From contig NZ_BBIU01000002.1 in the NCBI RefSeq assembly GCF_000730645.1, forward strand, positions 186,001-250,000: a stretch of 64,000 bases of DNA. Reading direction: 5' to 3'. Below, in pieces: positions 24,180-32,270 of the stretch (position 1 is the stretch's first letter; every line of letters starts with the position of its first letter). The position numbers were made by a program, and so were the translations under genes. Source of the stretch: Pseudomonas parafulva NBRC 16636 = DSM 17004. Lineage in GTDB: Bacteria; Pseudomonadota; Gammaproteobacteria; Pseudomonadales; Pseudomonadaceae. The notes beneath the pieces are model-generated. The model did not search any database and had not been told where the DNA came from. It saw nothing but the letters and a program-made list of their open reading frames with translations.

Positions 24180-26693
24180 TTACAGCGCCTTGGCCAGAAA
24201 TGCGGCGGTGCGGCTGCCGTCGCAGCGGGCTACGTGCTGCGGCGTGCCGCACGCTACCACCTTGCCCCCGGCGTCTCCGGCACCCGGCCCAATATCGATC
24301 ACCCAATCGCTTTGCGCTACCATGCGCATGTCATGCTCGACCACCACCACGCTGTGCCCGCTGTCCACCAGCCGGTTCAACTGCACCAGTAGGCGGTCGA
24401 TGTCTTGCGGGTGCAGGCCGTTGGTGGGCTCATCCAGCACGTACAAGGTCGCGCCGCGTGCCGTGCGCTGCAGCTCGGTGGCCAGCTTGATCCGTTGGGC
24501 CTCTCCGCCAGACAGCTCGGTCGCTGGCTGGCCCAGGCGCAGATACCCCAGGCCGATATCCTGCAATACCTGCAAGCAGCGCCGCACGGGGGGCTGCTCG
24601 GCAAACGCCTGCAGGGCCTGGTCTACCGTCAGTTGCAACACCTGGGCGATGTTCATGCCCTGCCAAGTCACTGACAGGGTTTCGGGGTTGTAGCGGGCCC
24701 CATGGCAGGTGGGGCATGGCGCGTACACGCTGGGCATGAACAGCAGCTCGACGCTGACGAACCCTTCACCCTCGCATGTGGGGCAACGGCCCTTGGCCAC
24801 ATTGAAAGAGAACCGCCCGGCGTCGAACCCCTGCGCCTTGGCCTGTTCAGTAGCGGCGAACAGCTTGCGCACATTGTCGAACAAACCGGTGTACGTGGCG
24901 AGGTTGGAGCGGGGTGTGCGGCCGATAGGTTTCTGGTCCACCTGCACCAGGCGCTTGATGCTGCCGAGGCCTGCACTCACATGGCCGCTGCTGGCCTGTT
25001 CCGGTTCATCTTCCAGGCTCTGTTCCGCGGGGTCGCCGGCAGGTTCACCCTGGCCCAGGTGTGCGCTCACCAGCTCCAGCAACGCCTGGCTCACCAGGCT
25101 TGATTTGCCCGAGCCCGAAATACCTGTCACCGAGGTAAAACAGCCCAGCGGGAAGGCTGCACTCAGGTCGGCGAGGTTGTTGCGGGTCACTCCTTCGAGG
25201 GTCAGCCAGTCCTTGGCCTGGCGGCGCTCAGGGCTGGCCTTGGTCTGCTCGCCGAACAGGTAGGCCGCCGTGCACGACGCCTTCACCTGTGCCAGCCCTT
25301 GTGGCGGGCCGCTGTACAGGATATTGCCGCCGTTCTCCCCGGCAGCAGGGCCCACGTCCACCAGCCAGTCAGCGCGGCGCATGGTATCCAGGTCGTGCTC
25401 TACCACATACACGGAGTTGCCTGCCTGCTTGAGCCGCACCAAGGCATCGAACAAGGCTTCGCTGTCGGCCGGGTGCAACCCCGCAGAGGGCTCGTCCAGC
25501 ACGTAGACCACGCCGAACAGCTGTGAGTTGAGCTGGGTGGCCAGGCGCAGGCGTTGCAGCTCGCCAGACGACAACGTGGGGGTGCTGCGCTCCAGTGCCA
25601 GATAGCCCAACCCCAGGTCGAGCAGGGTTTCGATGCGGTCCAGCACTTCGTGCGCGATCCGTTGCGCGGCCAGGCGCTTCTCTACGGTCAGTTCACCGTG
25701 TTGTGTCAGGTAGTCGGACGCAGCCACCTTGCGCAACAGGTGCGCCAGTGCCTGCAGCGGAAGTTGCGACAGCTCGGCGATGTCCAGCCCTGCGAACGTC
25801 ACACCCAGTGCCTCGCGCTTGAGACGCTTGCCGCCACAGGCAGGGCAGGGGCTTGGACGCATGAACCGGGCGACGCGTTTACGCATCTGCGCGCTCTGAG
25901 AATGCATGAACGTATGCAGCACATAGCGCCGGGCGCCCATGAACGTGCCCTGGTAGCTCGGTTCCTGCTTGCGTTCCAGTGCCGCGCGGGTCTGTGCAGG
26001 TGTCAGGCCGGCATACACCGGCGCGGTGGGCGTTTCTTCGGTGAACAGTATCCAGTCCCGTTGCGCCTGTGGCAGGTCGCGCCAGGGCACATCCACGTCA
26101 TAACCCAGGGTCACCAGGATGTCGCGCAGGTTCTGCCCCTGCCACGCCATGGGCCAGGCGGCCACGGCCCGTTCGCGGATGGTCAGCGACGGGTCCGGCA
26201 CCAGGGTGGCTTCGTTGACCTCGTACACCCGCCCGAGGCCGTGGCATTCAGGGCAGGCGCCCTGGGGTGTGTTGGCAGAAAAATCCTCGGCATACAGCAT
26301 CGGCTGCCCCGCCGGGTACTGCCCGGCGCGCGAATAGAGCATGCGGAGGGAACTGGACAGCGTGGTCACGCTGCCGACCGAAGACCGTGCGCTGGGCGTG
26401 CCGCGCTGCTGTTGCAGGGCAACTGCTGGCGGCAGGCCGTCGATGGCATCCACGTCCGGCACACCCACCTGGTCGATCAGGCGGCGGGCGTAGGGCGCCA
26501 CGGACTCGAAATAACGGCGCTGGGCTTCGGCGTACAACGTGGAAAATGCCAGCGACGACTTGCCCGAGCCAGATACGCCCGTGAACACCACTAGGGCGTC
26601 ACGTGGGATGTCTACATCAATGTTCTTGAGGTTGTGCTCGCGGGCGCCGCGCACCTGGATGAAACCGCTAGGGGGGAGGGGGCGTGGTGTCAT
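24180..26693 (-). CDS. Short UvrA paralogue (class II, drug-resistance type)
   Basis: The 837-residue ABC protein has two ATPase halves: Walker [13 protein letters not shown] and [12 protein letters not shown], signature [12 protein letters not shown] and [12 protein letters not shown], and Walker [15 protein letters not shown] and [13 protein letters not shown]. Zinc-finger cysteines are present ([24 protein letters not shown]). It is about 100 residues shorter than UvrA (about 940), consistent with loss of the UvrB-binding region as in UvrA2 and the DrrC self-resistance protein. Cotranscription with an EmrAB-like pump supports a role in resistance to a DNA-binding drug. It binds DNA rather than membrane. 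Confidence 0.93.
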   Translation of the reverse strand: MTPRPLPPSGFIQVRGAREHNLKNIDVDIPRDALVVFTGVSGSGKSSLAFSTLYAEAQRRYFESVAPYARRLIDQVGVPDVDAIDGLPPAVALQQQRGTPSARSSVGSVTTLSSSLRMLYSRAGQYPAGQPMLYAEDFSANTPQGACPECHGLGRVYEVNEATLVPDPSLTIRERAVAAWPMAWQGQNLRDILVTLGYDVDVPWRDLPQAQRDWILFTEETPTAPVYAGLTPAQTRAALERKQEPSYQGTFMGARRYVLHTFMHSQSAQMRKRVARFMRPSPCPACGGKRLKREALGVTFAGLDIAELSQLPLQALAHLLRKVAASDYLTQHGELTVEKRLAAQRIAHEVLDRIETLLDLGLGYLALERSTPTLSSGELQRLRLATQLNSQLFGVVYVLDEPSAGLHPADSEALFDALVRLKQAGNSVYVVEHDLDTMRRADWLVDVGPAAGENGGNILYSGPPQGLAQVKASCTAAYLFGEQTKASPERRQAKDWLTLEGVTRNNLADLSAAFPLGCFTSVTGISGSGKSSLVSQALLELVSAHLGQGEPAGDPAEQSLEDEPEQASSGHVSAGLGSIKRLVQVDQKPIGRTPRSNLATYTGLFDNVRKLFAATEQAKAQGFDAGRFSFNVAKGRCPTCEGEGFVSVELLFMPSVYAPCPTCHGARYNPETLSVTWQGMNIAQVLQLTVDQALQAFAEQPPVRRCLQVLQDIGLGYLRLGQPATELSGGEAQRIKLATELQRTARGATLYVLDEPTNGLHPQDIDRLLVQLNRLVDSGHSVVVVEHDMRMVAQSDWVIDIGPGAGDAGGKVVACGTPQHVARCDGSRTAAFLAKAL

Positions 26694-26720
26694 CGGGGCA
26701 GTCTTTGGCGGTAAGGTGAA

Positions 26721-26737
26721 TTTACGTTACCAGTAAA
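26721..26737. promoter_or_regulatory. Possible operator before the uvrA-like operon
   Basis: The dyad TTTAC-GTTACCA-GTAAA lies 28 bases upstream of the uvrA-like start codon. Size and position would suit a TetR- or MarR-type repressor controlling the drug-resistance operon. No regulator gene is adjacent. Confidence 0.3.
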
Positions 26738-26783
26738 GTCGATGGAGTACAGCATCCACCCTGCGCAGATTAAGCGCGTACCC

Positions 26784-26841
26784 AGCCCCTCGCCTTCGTG
26801 GGTGTTGATTCATACGACAACGCCCACGAAGGCGAGGGGCT
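26784..26841. repeat. 24-bp-arm inverted repeat
   Basis: Arms AGCCCCTCGCCTTCGTGGGT+GTTG (26784-26807) and complement (26818-26841) differ at one position and enclose a 10-base loop. It lies between the lipoprotein gene end (26873) and the uvrA-like start. There is no T-run on either side, so it is more likely an mRNA-protecting stem or a mobile palindrome than a simple terminator. Confidence 0.75.
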
Positions 26842-26872
26842 TCGCGGGCGCCGTTGTTAAAGCATGCAGGGG

Positions 26873-27091
26873 TTATTTCAGGTTGCGAATCGTCAACACC
26901 GAATCCCGGTTGATTTTCTGAGGCTTACCGTCCAGCAATTTGAACTCAAAGAAGCCGCTCTGCTTGTCGTACTTCGGCGTATCCAGTGTTTGCAGCTCGC
27001 GACCGTCTTTGAGGATCATCGAGGAAGGTGTTGCGCATCCGGCCAGAAGGCACAGGCCCACGGTGACGAAGATGCGTTTGAGCGAATTCAT
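26873..27091 (-). CDS. YgdI/YgdR-type small lipoprotein
   Basis: The 72-residue product has a lipobox LLAGC (Cys19) and the DUF903 core: MILKDGRELQTLDTPKYDKQ, SGFFEFKLLDGKPQKIN and VLTIRNL. In enterobacteria YgdI and YgdR are outer-membrane-linked lipoproteins of unknown function. Length equals the family length. It is 48 bases downstream of the anion transporter on the same strand and probably shares its transcript. Confidence 0.9.
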   Translation of the reverse strand: MNSLKRIFVTVGLCLLAGCATPSSMILKDGRELQTLDTPKYDKQSGFFEFKLLDGKPQKINRDSVLTIRNLK

Positions 27092-27139
27092 GACAAGGCT
27101 CCAGGTGTGAAATGTGACCCGTTAGGGGATCGTTGAACT

Positions 27140-28627
27140 TCAGATCCAACCCAGCCAGCTCCAGTACGTGCTGGCAAACACCAGCAACAGCACATAGCCA
27201 ACCAGGGTGACGAGTATACCGACACGGGCGAATTGCTTGGGGTTAAAGGTGTCGGTGCCCAGGCAGACCATGTTCTGCGGGGCGTTGATCGGCAGGATGA
27301 AACCAAAGCTGACGGCAAAGCCGAGCAGCATGGTCATGCCGACCCGGCTGAATTCGCTGGGTAGTGTAAGCAGCACGGCCATGAGGATCGGCAGCAGCGC
27401 CGAGGTGAGTGCGGTGGCGCTGGCAAAGCCCAGGTGAATGACGATCAGGAAGGCGCTGAGTATCGCGAACACGCCCAGTGGTGAAATGCTGTCGAGCCCA
27501 GTGTGGCTGACCACTTGTGCGCCCAGCCACTGGCCGGCCTGCGTGGTCAGCAGTGCTGTGCCCAGGCTGATACCCACACCGAACACGATCACCGTGCCCC
27601 ACGGAATGCGCGACTGTACGTCTTTCCAGGTCATCACGCCGAAACGGGGCAACAGCAGGATGACCAGCCCGGCATAGGTGGTGGTCGTGGTGTCCAGCGC
27701 ATGCAACCTGCCTTCAGTGGCCCAGGCCAGCAACAGCAACAGCGAAACCATGCCCAGGCGCTTCTGCGCGGCGGTCATGGGGCCGAGCTCGGCCAGGCTC
27801 TGTTTCACGGCGTCCAGGCCGCCTGGCACGCTGTCGCTCTCGGGCGGCAGCATTTTCAGCACCACCACGATCAGCACCACCGACATGATCACTGCCCAGG
27901 GTGCGCCGGCAACCAGCCAGTCAATCCACGACACGCGCTGGCCGAGCATCTTGTCCATGAAGCCTACGGTCAGCAGGTTCTGCGCCGCGGCGGTCTGAAT
28001 GCCGACGTTCCAGATGCTGGTGCCCTGGGCAACGATGATCATCAGGCCGGCGGCGATGTGCGAGCGTTTGGCTACGCCAAAGGCTGCGATGACGCCCATC
28101 ATGATGGGCACTACGCAGGCGCTGCGGGCCGTTGCGCTGGGTACCACCAGGCTCAACAGCACGATCACCAGCATGGCGCCGAACAGAATGCGCCGGGTGC
28201 TGGCGCCGACCTTGGTCAGGGTGACCAAGGCGATGCGTTTGTCCAGGCCTGTATGGGTCATGGCCGCCGCGATGAACAGCGCGCCGACCACCAGCGCCAA
28301 AGCCGGGTTGGAAAAACCGCTCAGGGCCATCGACACGCCGGCCGATGAACCATAGATGACGGTGGGGTCCTGCAGCGTCGGCGCCATGCCAATCAAGACC
28401 GCCATCAGTGAGGTGATCATGATGGCACTGGCTTCGTAGGAAACCGCCTCGGTCACCCACACCGTCACCGCGAATGCCAGTATTGCCAGCATCCGCTGCC
28501 CGGCGACCGGTAACGCTTCGGGCAGTGGCAGGAACAGCACGATCACCATGGCCAGCACCGCGACGATCAGTCCAGGCGGAAAACGTAGCGGCTGTGGCGC
28601 GGTGGTGGGTGAGGCACGTTCACTCAT
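27140..28627 (-). CDS. SLC13/DASS-family anion symporter
   Basis: The 495-residue protein has 11-13 membrane segments and the DASS arrangement: PSATARSACVVPIMMGVI, then GTSIWNVGIQTAAAQN and FGFILPINAPQNMVC near the C-terminus, which form the paired substrate/sodium sites. Members carry dicarboxylates, tricarboxylates or sulfate; no feature here decides among them. GAACGTG.. ATG start at 28627 has no strong ribosome-binding site. Confidence 0.88.
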   Translation of the reverse strand: MSERASPTTAPQPLRFPPGLIVAVLAMVIVLFLPLPEALPVAGQRMLAILAFAVTVWVTEAVSYEASAIMITSLMAVLIGMAPTLQDPTVIYGSSAGVSMALSGFSNPALALVVGALFIAAAMTHTGLDKRIALVTLTKVGASTRRILFGAMLVIVLLSLVVPSATARSACVVPIMMGVIAAFGVAKRSHIAAGLMIIVAQGTSIWNVGIQTAAAQNLLTVGFMDKMLGQRVSWIDWLVAGAPWAVIMSVVLIVVVLKMLPPESDSVPGGLDAVKQSLAELGPMTAAQKRLGMVSLLLLLAWATEGRLHALDTTTTTYAGLVILLLPRFGVMTWKDVQSRIPWGTVIVFGVGISLGTALLTTQAGQWLGAQVVSHTGLDSISPLGVFAILSAFLIVIHLGFASATALTSALLPILMAVLLTLPSEFSRVGMTMLLGFAVSFGFILPINAPQNMVCLGTDTFNPKQFARVGILVTLVGYVLLLVFASTYWSWLGWI

Positions 28628-28683
28628 GGGATTCTCGCAGTACAGTTAAGAGATTCGAGCGCGCGTGGCTGCGCAGCTCGCAC

Positions 28684-28854
28684 TCACTGACGGTAGGCCG
28701 CGCCCCAGTGACGCACTGCTTCAATGGCAACGTCTTCAGCACTGCCGCCAGCCAACGCCAGAATACGCTCGCTGGCACGCTCGCTCTTGATGTCGATCAG
28801 CTGGTTCGGCAACTTGCGTAGGCCCTGGGGCGTGGCAGACGGCGCATCCGTCAG
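28684..28854 (-). CDS. Possible 56-codon frame without a normal start codon
   Basis: Directly after the HAD gene, in another frame, 56 sense codons encode a well-composed peptide ending PNQLIDIKSERASERILAL, AGGSAEDVAIEAVRHWGAAY, RQ. GC-rich third positions suggest it is or was coding. The frame opens at a CTG that overlaps the TGA of the HAD gene; no ATG, GTG or TTG precedes it except an internal TTG. It may use CTG, be reached by frameshifting, or be a gene remnant. Confidence 0.35.
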   Translation of the reverse strand: MTDAPSATPQGLRKLPNQLIDIKSERASERILALAGGSAEDVAIEAVRHWGAAYRQ

Positions 28855-29516
28855 CCCGCCTCACCGCGTTTGGCCAACAACGCCCACAAAGCTGGCGCTT
28901 CAAAATCGTCAATCACCAACCCCGCACCCGCAGCCATCAACCGTTCCGGCGTCTGCGTGGTCGCAACCCCCACCGTGAAAATACCTGCTGCATGCGCCGC
29001 CGCCACCCCGGGCAGGGAGTCTTCGAAGGCCAGGGCCTGACCCGCTTCGGCGTTCAGGTACTGCAAGCCGGTGAGGTAGGGCAGGGGGTCGGGTTTGGGG
29101 CGGGCCAGTTCGTCTGCCACCACCACGTGCTCGAACCGCTCGGCCAGGCCCATGGCCCCCAGCATGTGCTGCGCATTCAGGCGGGGTGCGTTGGTGACCA
29201 CGCAGATGCCCATGCCTGACGTGTTGGCGTAATCCAGCAGGCGGAGCAAGCCGGGCAGCGGGTGCAACGCCGGCGAAAGGCTGCGGAACAGGGCCTCCTT
29301 GCGGTCAGCCAGCGCTTTGCATTGCTCAGGGCTGGCACCGGCAAACAATTCGGCGAACAACTGGCCGTTGGCGCGGCCACTGACCTGGGCATCGAACTGG
29401 GCCTGGGTGAGTTCGCGGCCATCGTGCTCGTTCAGCAACTGGCGAAAAGCCTGCAAGTGCAGGGTGTCGGTGTCGGTCAGGGTTCCGTCGAGGTCGAACA
29501 GCAGGGCGGTGAGCAT
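28851..29516 (-). CDS. HAD-superfamily hydrolase (phosphoglycolate phosphatase-like)
   Basis: The 221-residue product has HAD motif I FDLDGTLTDTD, motif II VVTNAP, motif III KPDP and motif IV FEDSLPG, with an alpha-helical cap (subclass IA). Likely substrates are small sugar phosphates, as for YfbT/YniC-type enzymes. The ATG at 29516 begins MLTALLFDLDG. It is divergent from the lexA2 operon with 91 bases between starts. Confidence 0.9.
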   Translation of the reverse strand: MLTALLFDLDGTLTDTDTLHLQAFRQLLNEHDGRELTQAQFDAQVSGRANGQLFAELFAGASPEQCKALADRKEALFRSLSPALHPLPGLLRLLDYANTSGMGICVVTNAPRLNAQHMLGAMGLAERFEHVVVADELARPKPDPLPYLTGLQYLNAEAGQALAFEDSLPGVAAAHAAGIFTVGVATTQTPERLMAAGAGLVIDDFEAPALWALLAKRGEAG

Positions 29517-29601
29517 GGGCAATCCAGTGGTGAACGCATGAGCTTCAGGATCATAACCAAACCTGACGACGAAGGGGGCTGTTCAGTGTGCTACGAAAAG
29601 A

Positions 29602-29613
29602 GTACAAATGTGC
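29602..29613. promoter_or_regulatory. LexA2-type operator GTAC-N4-GTGC
   Basis: GTACAAATGTGC matches exactly the GTACN4GTGC motif described for the second LexA of P. putida and other gamma-proteobacteria. It overlaps the first codons of lexA2 (ATG at 29608), so bound LexA2 would block initiation. This fits SOS control of the whole mutasome operon. Confidence 0.85.
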
Positions 29614-30225
29614 TCCATGGACAATCTTACCCCCAAACGCCGCGCTATTTTCGAATTCATTCGGGCGCGCATCACCGAACAAGGCCAGCCGCCGAGCTTG
29701 GCGGATATTGCCGTGCACTTCGGTTTTGCCTCGCGCAGTGTCGCGCGCAAGCACATAACCGCCCTGTGCCAGGCCGGTTACATCGACGTCACCCCCAACC
29801 AGGCCCGGGGCATCCGCCTGGCGCAGCCGGTACGCCGCCCGGAAATCCTCGAGCTGCCGGTATTGGGCCAGGTGGCTGCCGGTGCGCCCATCGGCCCGGA
29901 CCTTGGCATCCACGAGCAGTTGCTGCTGGACCCGAGCCTGTTCCGGCGCACGCCCGACTACCTGCTCAAGGTGCGGGGCGACTCGATGATCGGCGACGGG
30001 ATTTTTGACGGCGACCTGGTTGGCATTCGCCAGCAGGGCGACGCCCGCGACGGGCAGATCGTGGTCGCCCGGCTGGACGGCGAGGTCACTATCAAGCGCC
30101 TGCAGCGCCTGGGTGAGGGCTATCGCCTGCTGCCCCGCAACCCCGCCTATGCGCCAATCGACGTGCAGCCTGGCCAGGAGTTCTTCATCGAAGGCATCTT
30201 CTGCGGCCTGCTGAGGCGCGACTGA
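29608..30225 (+). CDS. lexA2: LexA2, repressor of the imuA-imuB-dnaE2 operon
   Basis: The 205-residue protein has a LexA winged HTH (SLADIAVHFGFASRSVARKH) and the S24 self-cleavage domain: cleavage site Ala-Gly in VAAGAPIG, nucleophile Ser in RGDSM and Lys in EVTIKRL. Self-cleavage on RecA filaments derepresses the operon. The ATG at 29608 has AAGAG 6 bases upstream; an internal ATG at 29617 gives MDNLTPKRR and is the alternative. The operator lies over this start. It overlaps imuA by one base. Confidence 0.94.
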   Translation: MCSMDNLTPKRRAIFEFIRARITEQGQPPSLADIAVHFGFASRSVARKHITALCQAGYIDVTPNQARGIRLAQPVRRPEILELPVLGQVAAGAPIGPDLGIHEQLLLDPSLFRRTPDYLLKVRGDSMIGDGIFDGDLVGIRQQGDARDGQIVVARLDGEVTIKRLQRLGEGYRLLPRNPAYAPIDVQPGQEFFIEGIFCGLLRRD

Positions 30226-30845
30226 TGGGCGCTGTCGTCGATCTGGACCGGCTGCTCGACCAGCGTCGGGTATGGCGTGGGCGCCAGGCACAGGTACAAC
30301 CCAAGGCATTGCAGCCAACCGGGCATGCCCGGCTGGACGAACGTCTACCGGAAGGCGGCTGGCCGGCTGCGGCCCTTACCGAGCTGCTGTTGGCCAGCCC
30401 CGGCTGTGGTGAGTTGCAGTTGATGTGGCCCGCCATGGCACGGCTCACCGCCGAAGGTGGGCGTGTGGTGTTGGTGGCACCGCCGTTCATCCCGTTTGCG
30501 CCGGCCTGGCAGGCGGCCGGCATTGATTTGCGTTGGCTGGTACAGGTAGATGCCGAGCAGGCAGACACCCTGTGGGCGGCCGAACAATGCCTGCGCTCAG
30601 GCAGCTGCGCGGCGGTGGTGTGCTGGCCCGAGCGGGCTGATGATCGGGCCCTGCGGCGCCTGCAGGTGGCGGCCGAAACTGGCCAGGCACTGGCGTTTGC
30701 CTGCCGGCCGCACCAGGCGCAGCTGAATGCATCGCCCGCTGCCTTGCGCATCGCCATCGACACACGGCCAGCGCAATGGCGGGTGATCAAAAGCCGTGGG
30801 GGCATGCCGCCTGCCGTGCCCATCGCCTGCCCCGGGCAGGGGTGA
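30225..30845 (+). CDS. imuA: ImuA, RecA-like mutasome protein
   Basis: The 206-residue protein is related to RecA/SulA (HARLDERLPEGGWPAAALTE is the conserved N-terminal line) and lacks a canonical Walker A. It takes part with ImuB and DnaE2 in damage-induced mutagenic translesion synthesis. Start ATG overlaps the lexA2 TGA (TGATG). The gene is 6 bases before imuB. Confidence 0.92.
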   Translation: MGAVVDLDRLLDQRRVWRGRQAQVQPKALQPTGHARLDERLPEGGWPAAALTELLLASPGCGELQLMWPAMARLTAEGGRVVLVAPPFIPFAPAWQAAGIDLRWLVQVDAEQADTLWAAEQCLRSGSCAAVVCWPERADDRALRRLQVAAETGQALAFACRPHQAQLNASPAALRIAIDTRPAQWRVIKSRGGMPPAVPIACPGQG

Positions 30846-30851
30846 TGCCGC

Positions 30852-32270
30852 ATGCTTTGGGCCTGCATCGTGTTCCCGCAATTGGCGCTGGACAGCATCC
30901 TGCGCGAGCGCGACGACCCTGACACGCCGTTGGTGCTGCTGGGCGGCCCCGCCCAAAGGCGGGTACTGCAAGCGGTAAACCCGGCAGCGGCTGCACTGGG
31001 CCTGCGGGCGGGGCAAACCCTGACGGCGGCACGGGCCTTGGCTGAGGCCTTCACCTGCCTCGAGGTGGATGCCAAACGCATTGATGCCCTGCAGCAGTTG
31101 CTGGCTGCCTGGGCCTATCGGTTCAGCGCCCAGGTCAGCCTGCATTACCCCCGGGCACTGCTGCTGGAGGTGGGGTCGAGCCTTAAGCTGTTCGGCCCCT
31201 GGCCCGCGTTTCAGGCACGCTTGCGCGAGGAACTGGCCGAGCTGGGCCTGCGCCAGCGCATCGTGCTGGCCAGCAACCCGGTCGCCGCACGCATACTGGC
31301 CAATGCTCATGATGGCCTGGCGGTCAGCGACGCAGACGCCACGCGCATGGCGCTGTTGAGCATGCCGGTGCAACGGCTCGGGCTGCCAGCCGACGCCGCC
31401 GAAGCGTTCGCCCGCATGGGCCTGAAGCAGCTGGGCCAGGTGTTGGCGCTGCCCCGTAGTACCCTGGCCAGGCGGTTTCCTGCCCAGGTGCAACTGCACC
31501 TTGACCAGTTACTGGGCCTGCGCAGCCTGGGGCTGGACTTTTATCAGCCCCCAGACCGCTTCGAAACCCGGCTGGAGCTGAATTTCGACGTGGCGTCACA
31601 CCAGGCGCTGCTGTTCCCCCTGCGGCGCATGCTCAATGACCTGGCCGCCTTCCTGGCGGGGCGTGACTGCGGTGTGCAACGTTTTCGCGTGTACCTGGAG
31701 CATGCCCAGGGCGCCGATACCCAGCTCGACGTCGGCCTGCTAGCCGCCGAGCGTGACGCCGGCATGCTCCTGGAGCTGGCCCGTGGTCGCCTGGAGCCAC
31801 TGCGCCTGCCGGCCCCGGTGCGTAACCTGCGCCTGGTGGCAGATGACCTACCCCCATTTGTGCCCCAGCACCAGGCCTTGTTCGACCCCCGTGCCCAGCA
31901 GCTACAACCTTGGGAGCAACTGCGCGAGCGCCTGCGTGCACGCCTTGGCGATGAAGCCGTCAAAGGGCTGCTTGCCGCCGCCGATCACCGGCCCGAGCAT
32001 GCCTGGCAGGCGGTCGAGCAGGGGGCCCTGGGCAACATGCCGGTCGCACCGGGCAGTCGCCCGGGCTGGCTGCTGGCCACGCCCACGTTGCTCGATGGCC
32101 TGGCGTATCAGGTGCAGGGGCAGGCCGAGCGCATAGAGTCCGGCTGGTGGGATGGGGGTGACGTGCGCCGCGACTATTACCGCATAGAAACCCGTGAAGG
32201 CTTGCGCGGCTGGGCCTACCGTGACCTCAGTCAGGGTGGCCCGTTGTGGCTGCAAGGCTGGTTTGCATGA
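30852..32270 (+). CDS. imuB: ImuB, catalytically inactive Y-family polymerase homologue
   Basis: The 472-residue protein has the Y-family fold, but the N-terminal metal-binding line that normally reads DxDxFFAxVE is [15 protein letters not shown], without the aspartates. A beta-clamp motif of the QxxLF type (QHQALF) lies at about residues 337-342. ImuB acts as the hub that links DnaE2, ImuA and the clamp rather than as a polymerase. The dnaE2 ATG overlaps its stop codon. Confidence 0.93.
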   Translation: MLWACIVFPQLALDSILRERDDPDTPLVLLGGPAQRRVLQAVNPAAAALGLRAGQTLTAARALAEAFTCLEVDAKRIDALQQLLAAWAYRFSAQVSLHYPRALLLEVGSSLKLFGPWPAFQARLREELAELGLRQRIVLASNPVAARILANAHDGLAVSDADATRMALLSMPVQRLGLPADAAEAFARMGLKQLGQVLALPRSTLARRFPAQVQLHLDQLLGLRSLGLDFYQPPDRFETRLELNFDVASHQALLFPLRRMLNDLAAFLAGRDCGVQRFRVYLEHAQGADTQLDVGLLAAERDAGMLLELARGRLEPLRLPAPVRNLRLVADDLPPFVPQHQALFDPRAQQLQPWEQLRERLRARLGDEAVKGLLAAADHRPEHAWQAVEQGALGNMPVAPGSRPGWLLATPTLLDGLAYQVQGQAERIESGWWDGGDVRRDYYRIETREGLRGWAYRDLSQGGPLWLQGWFA

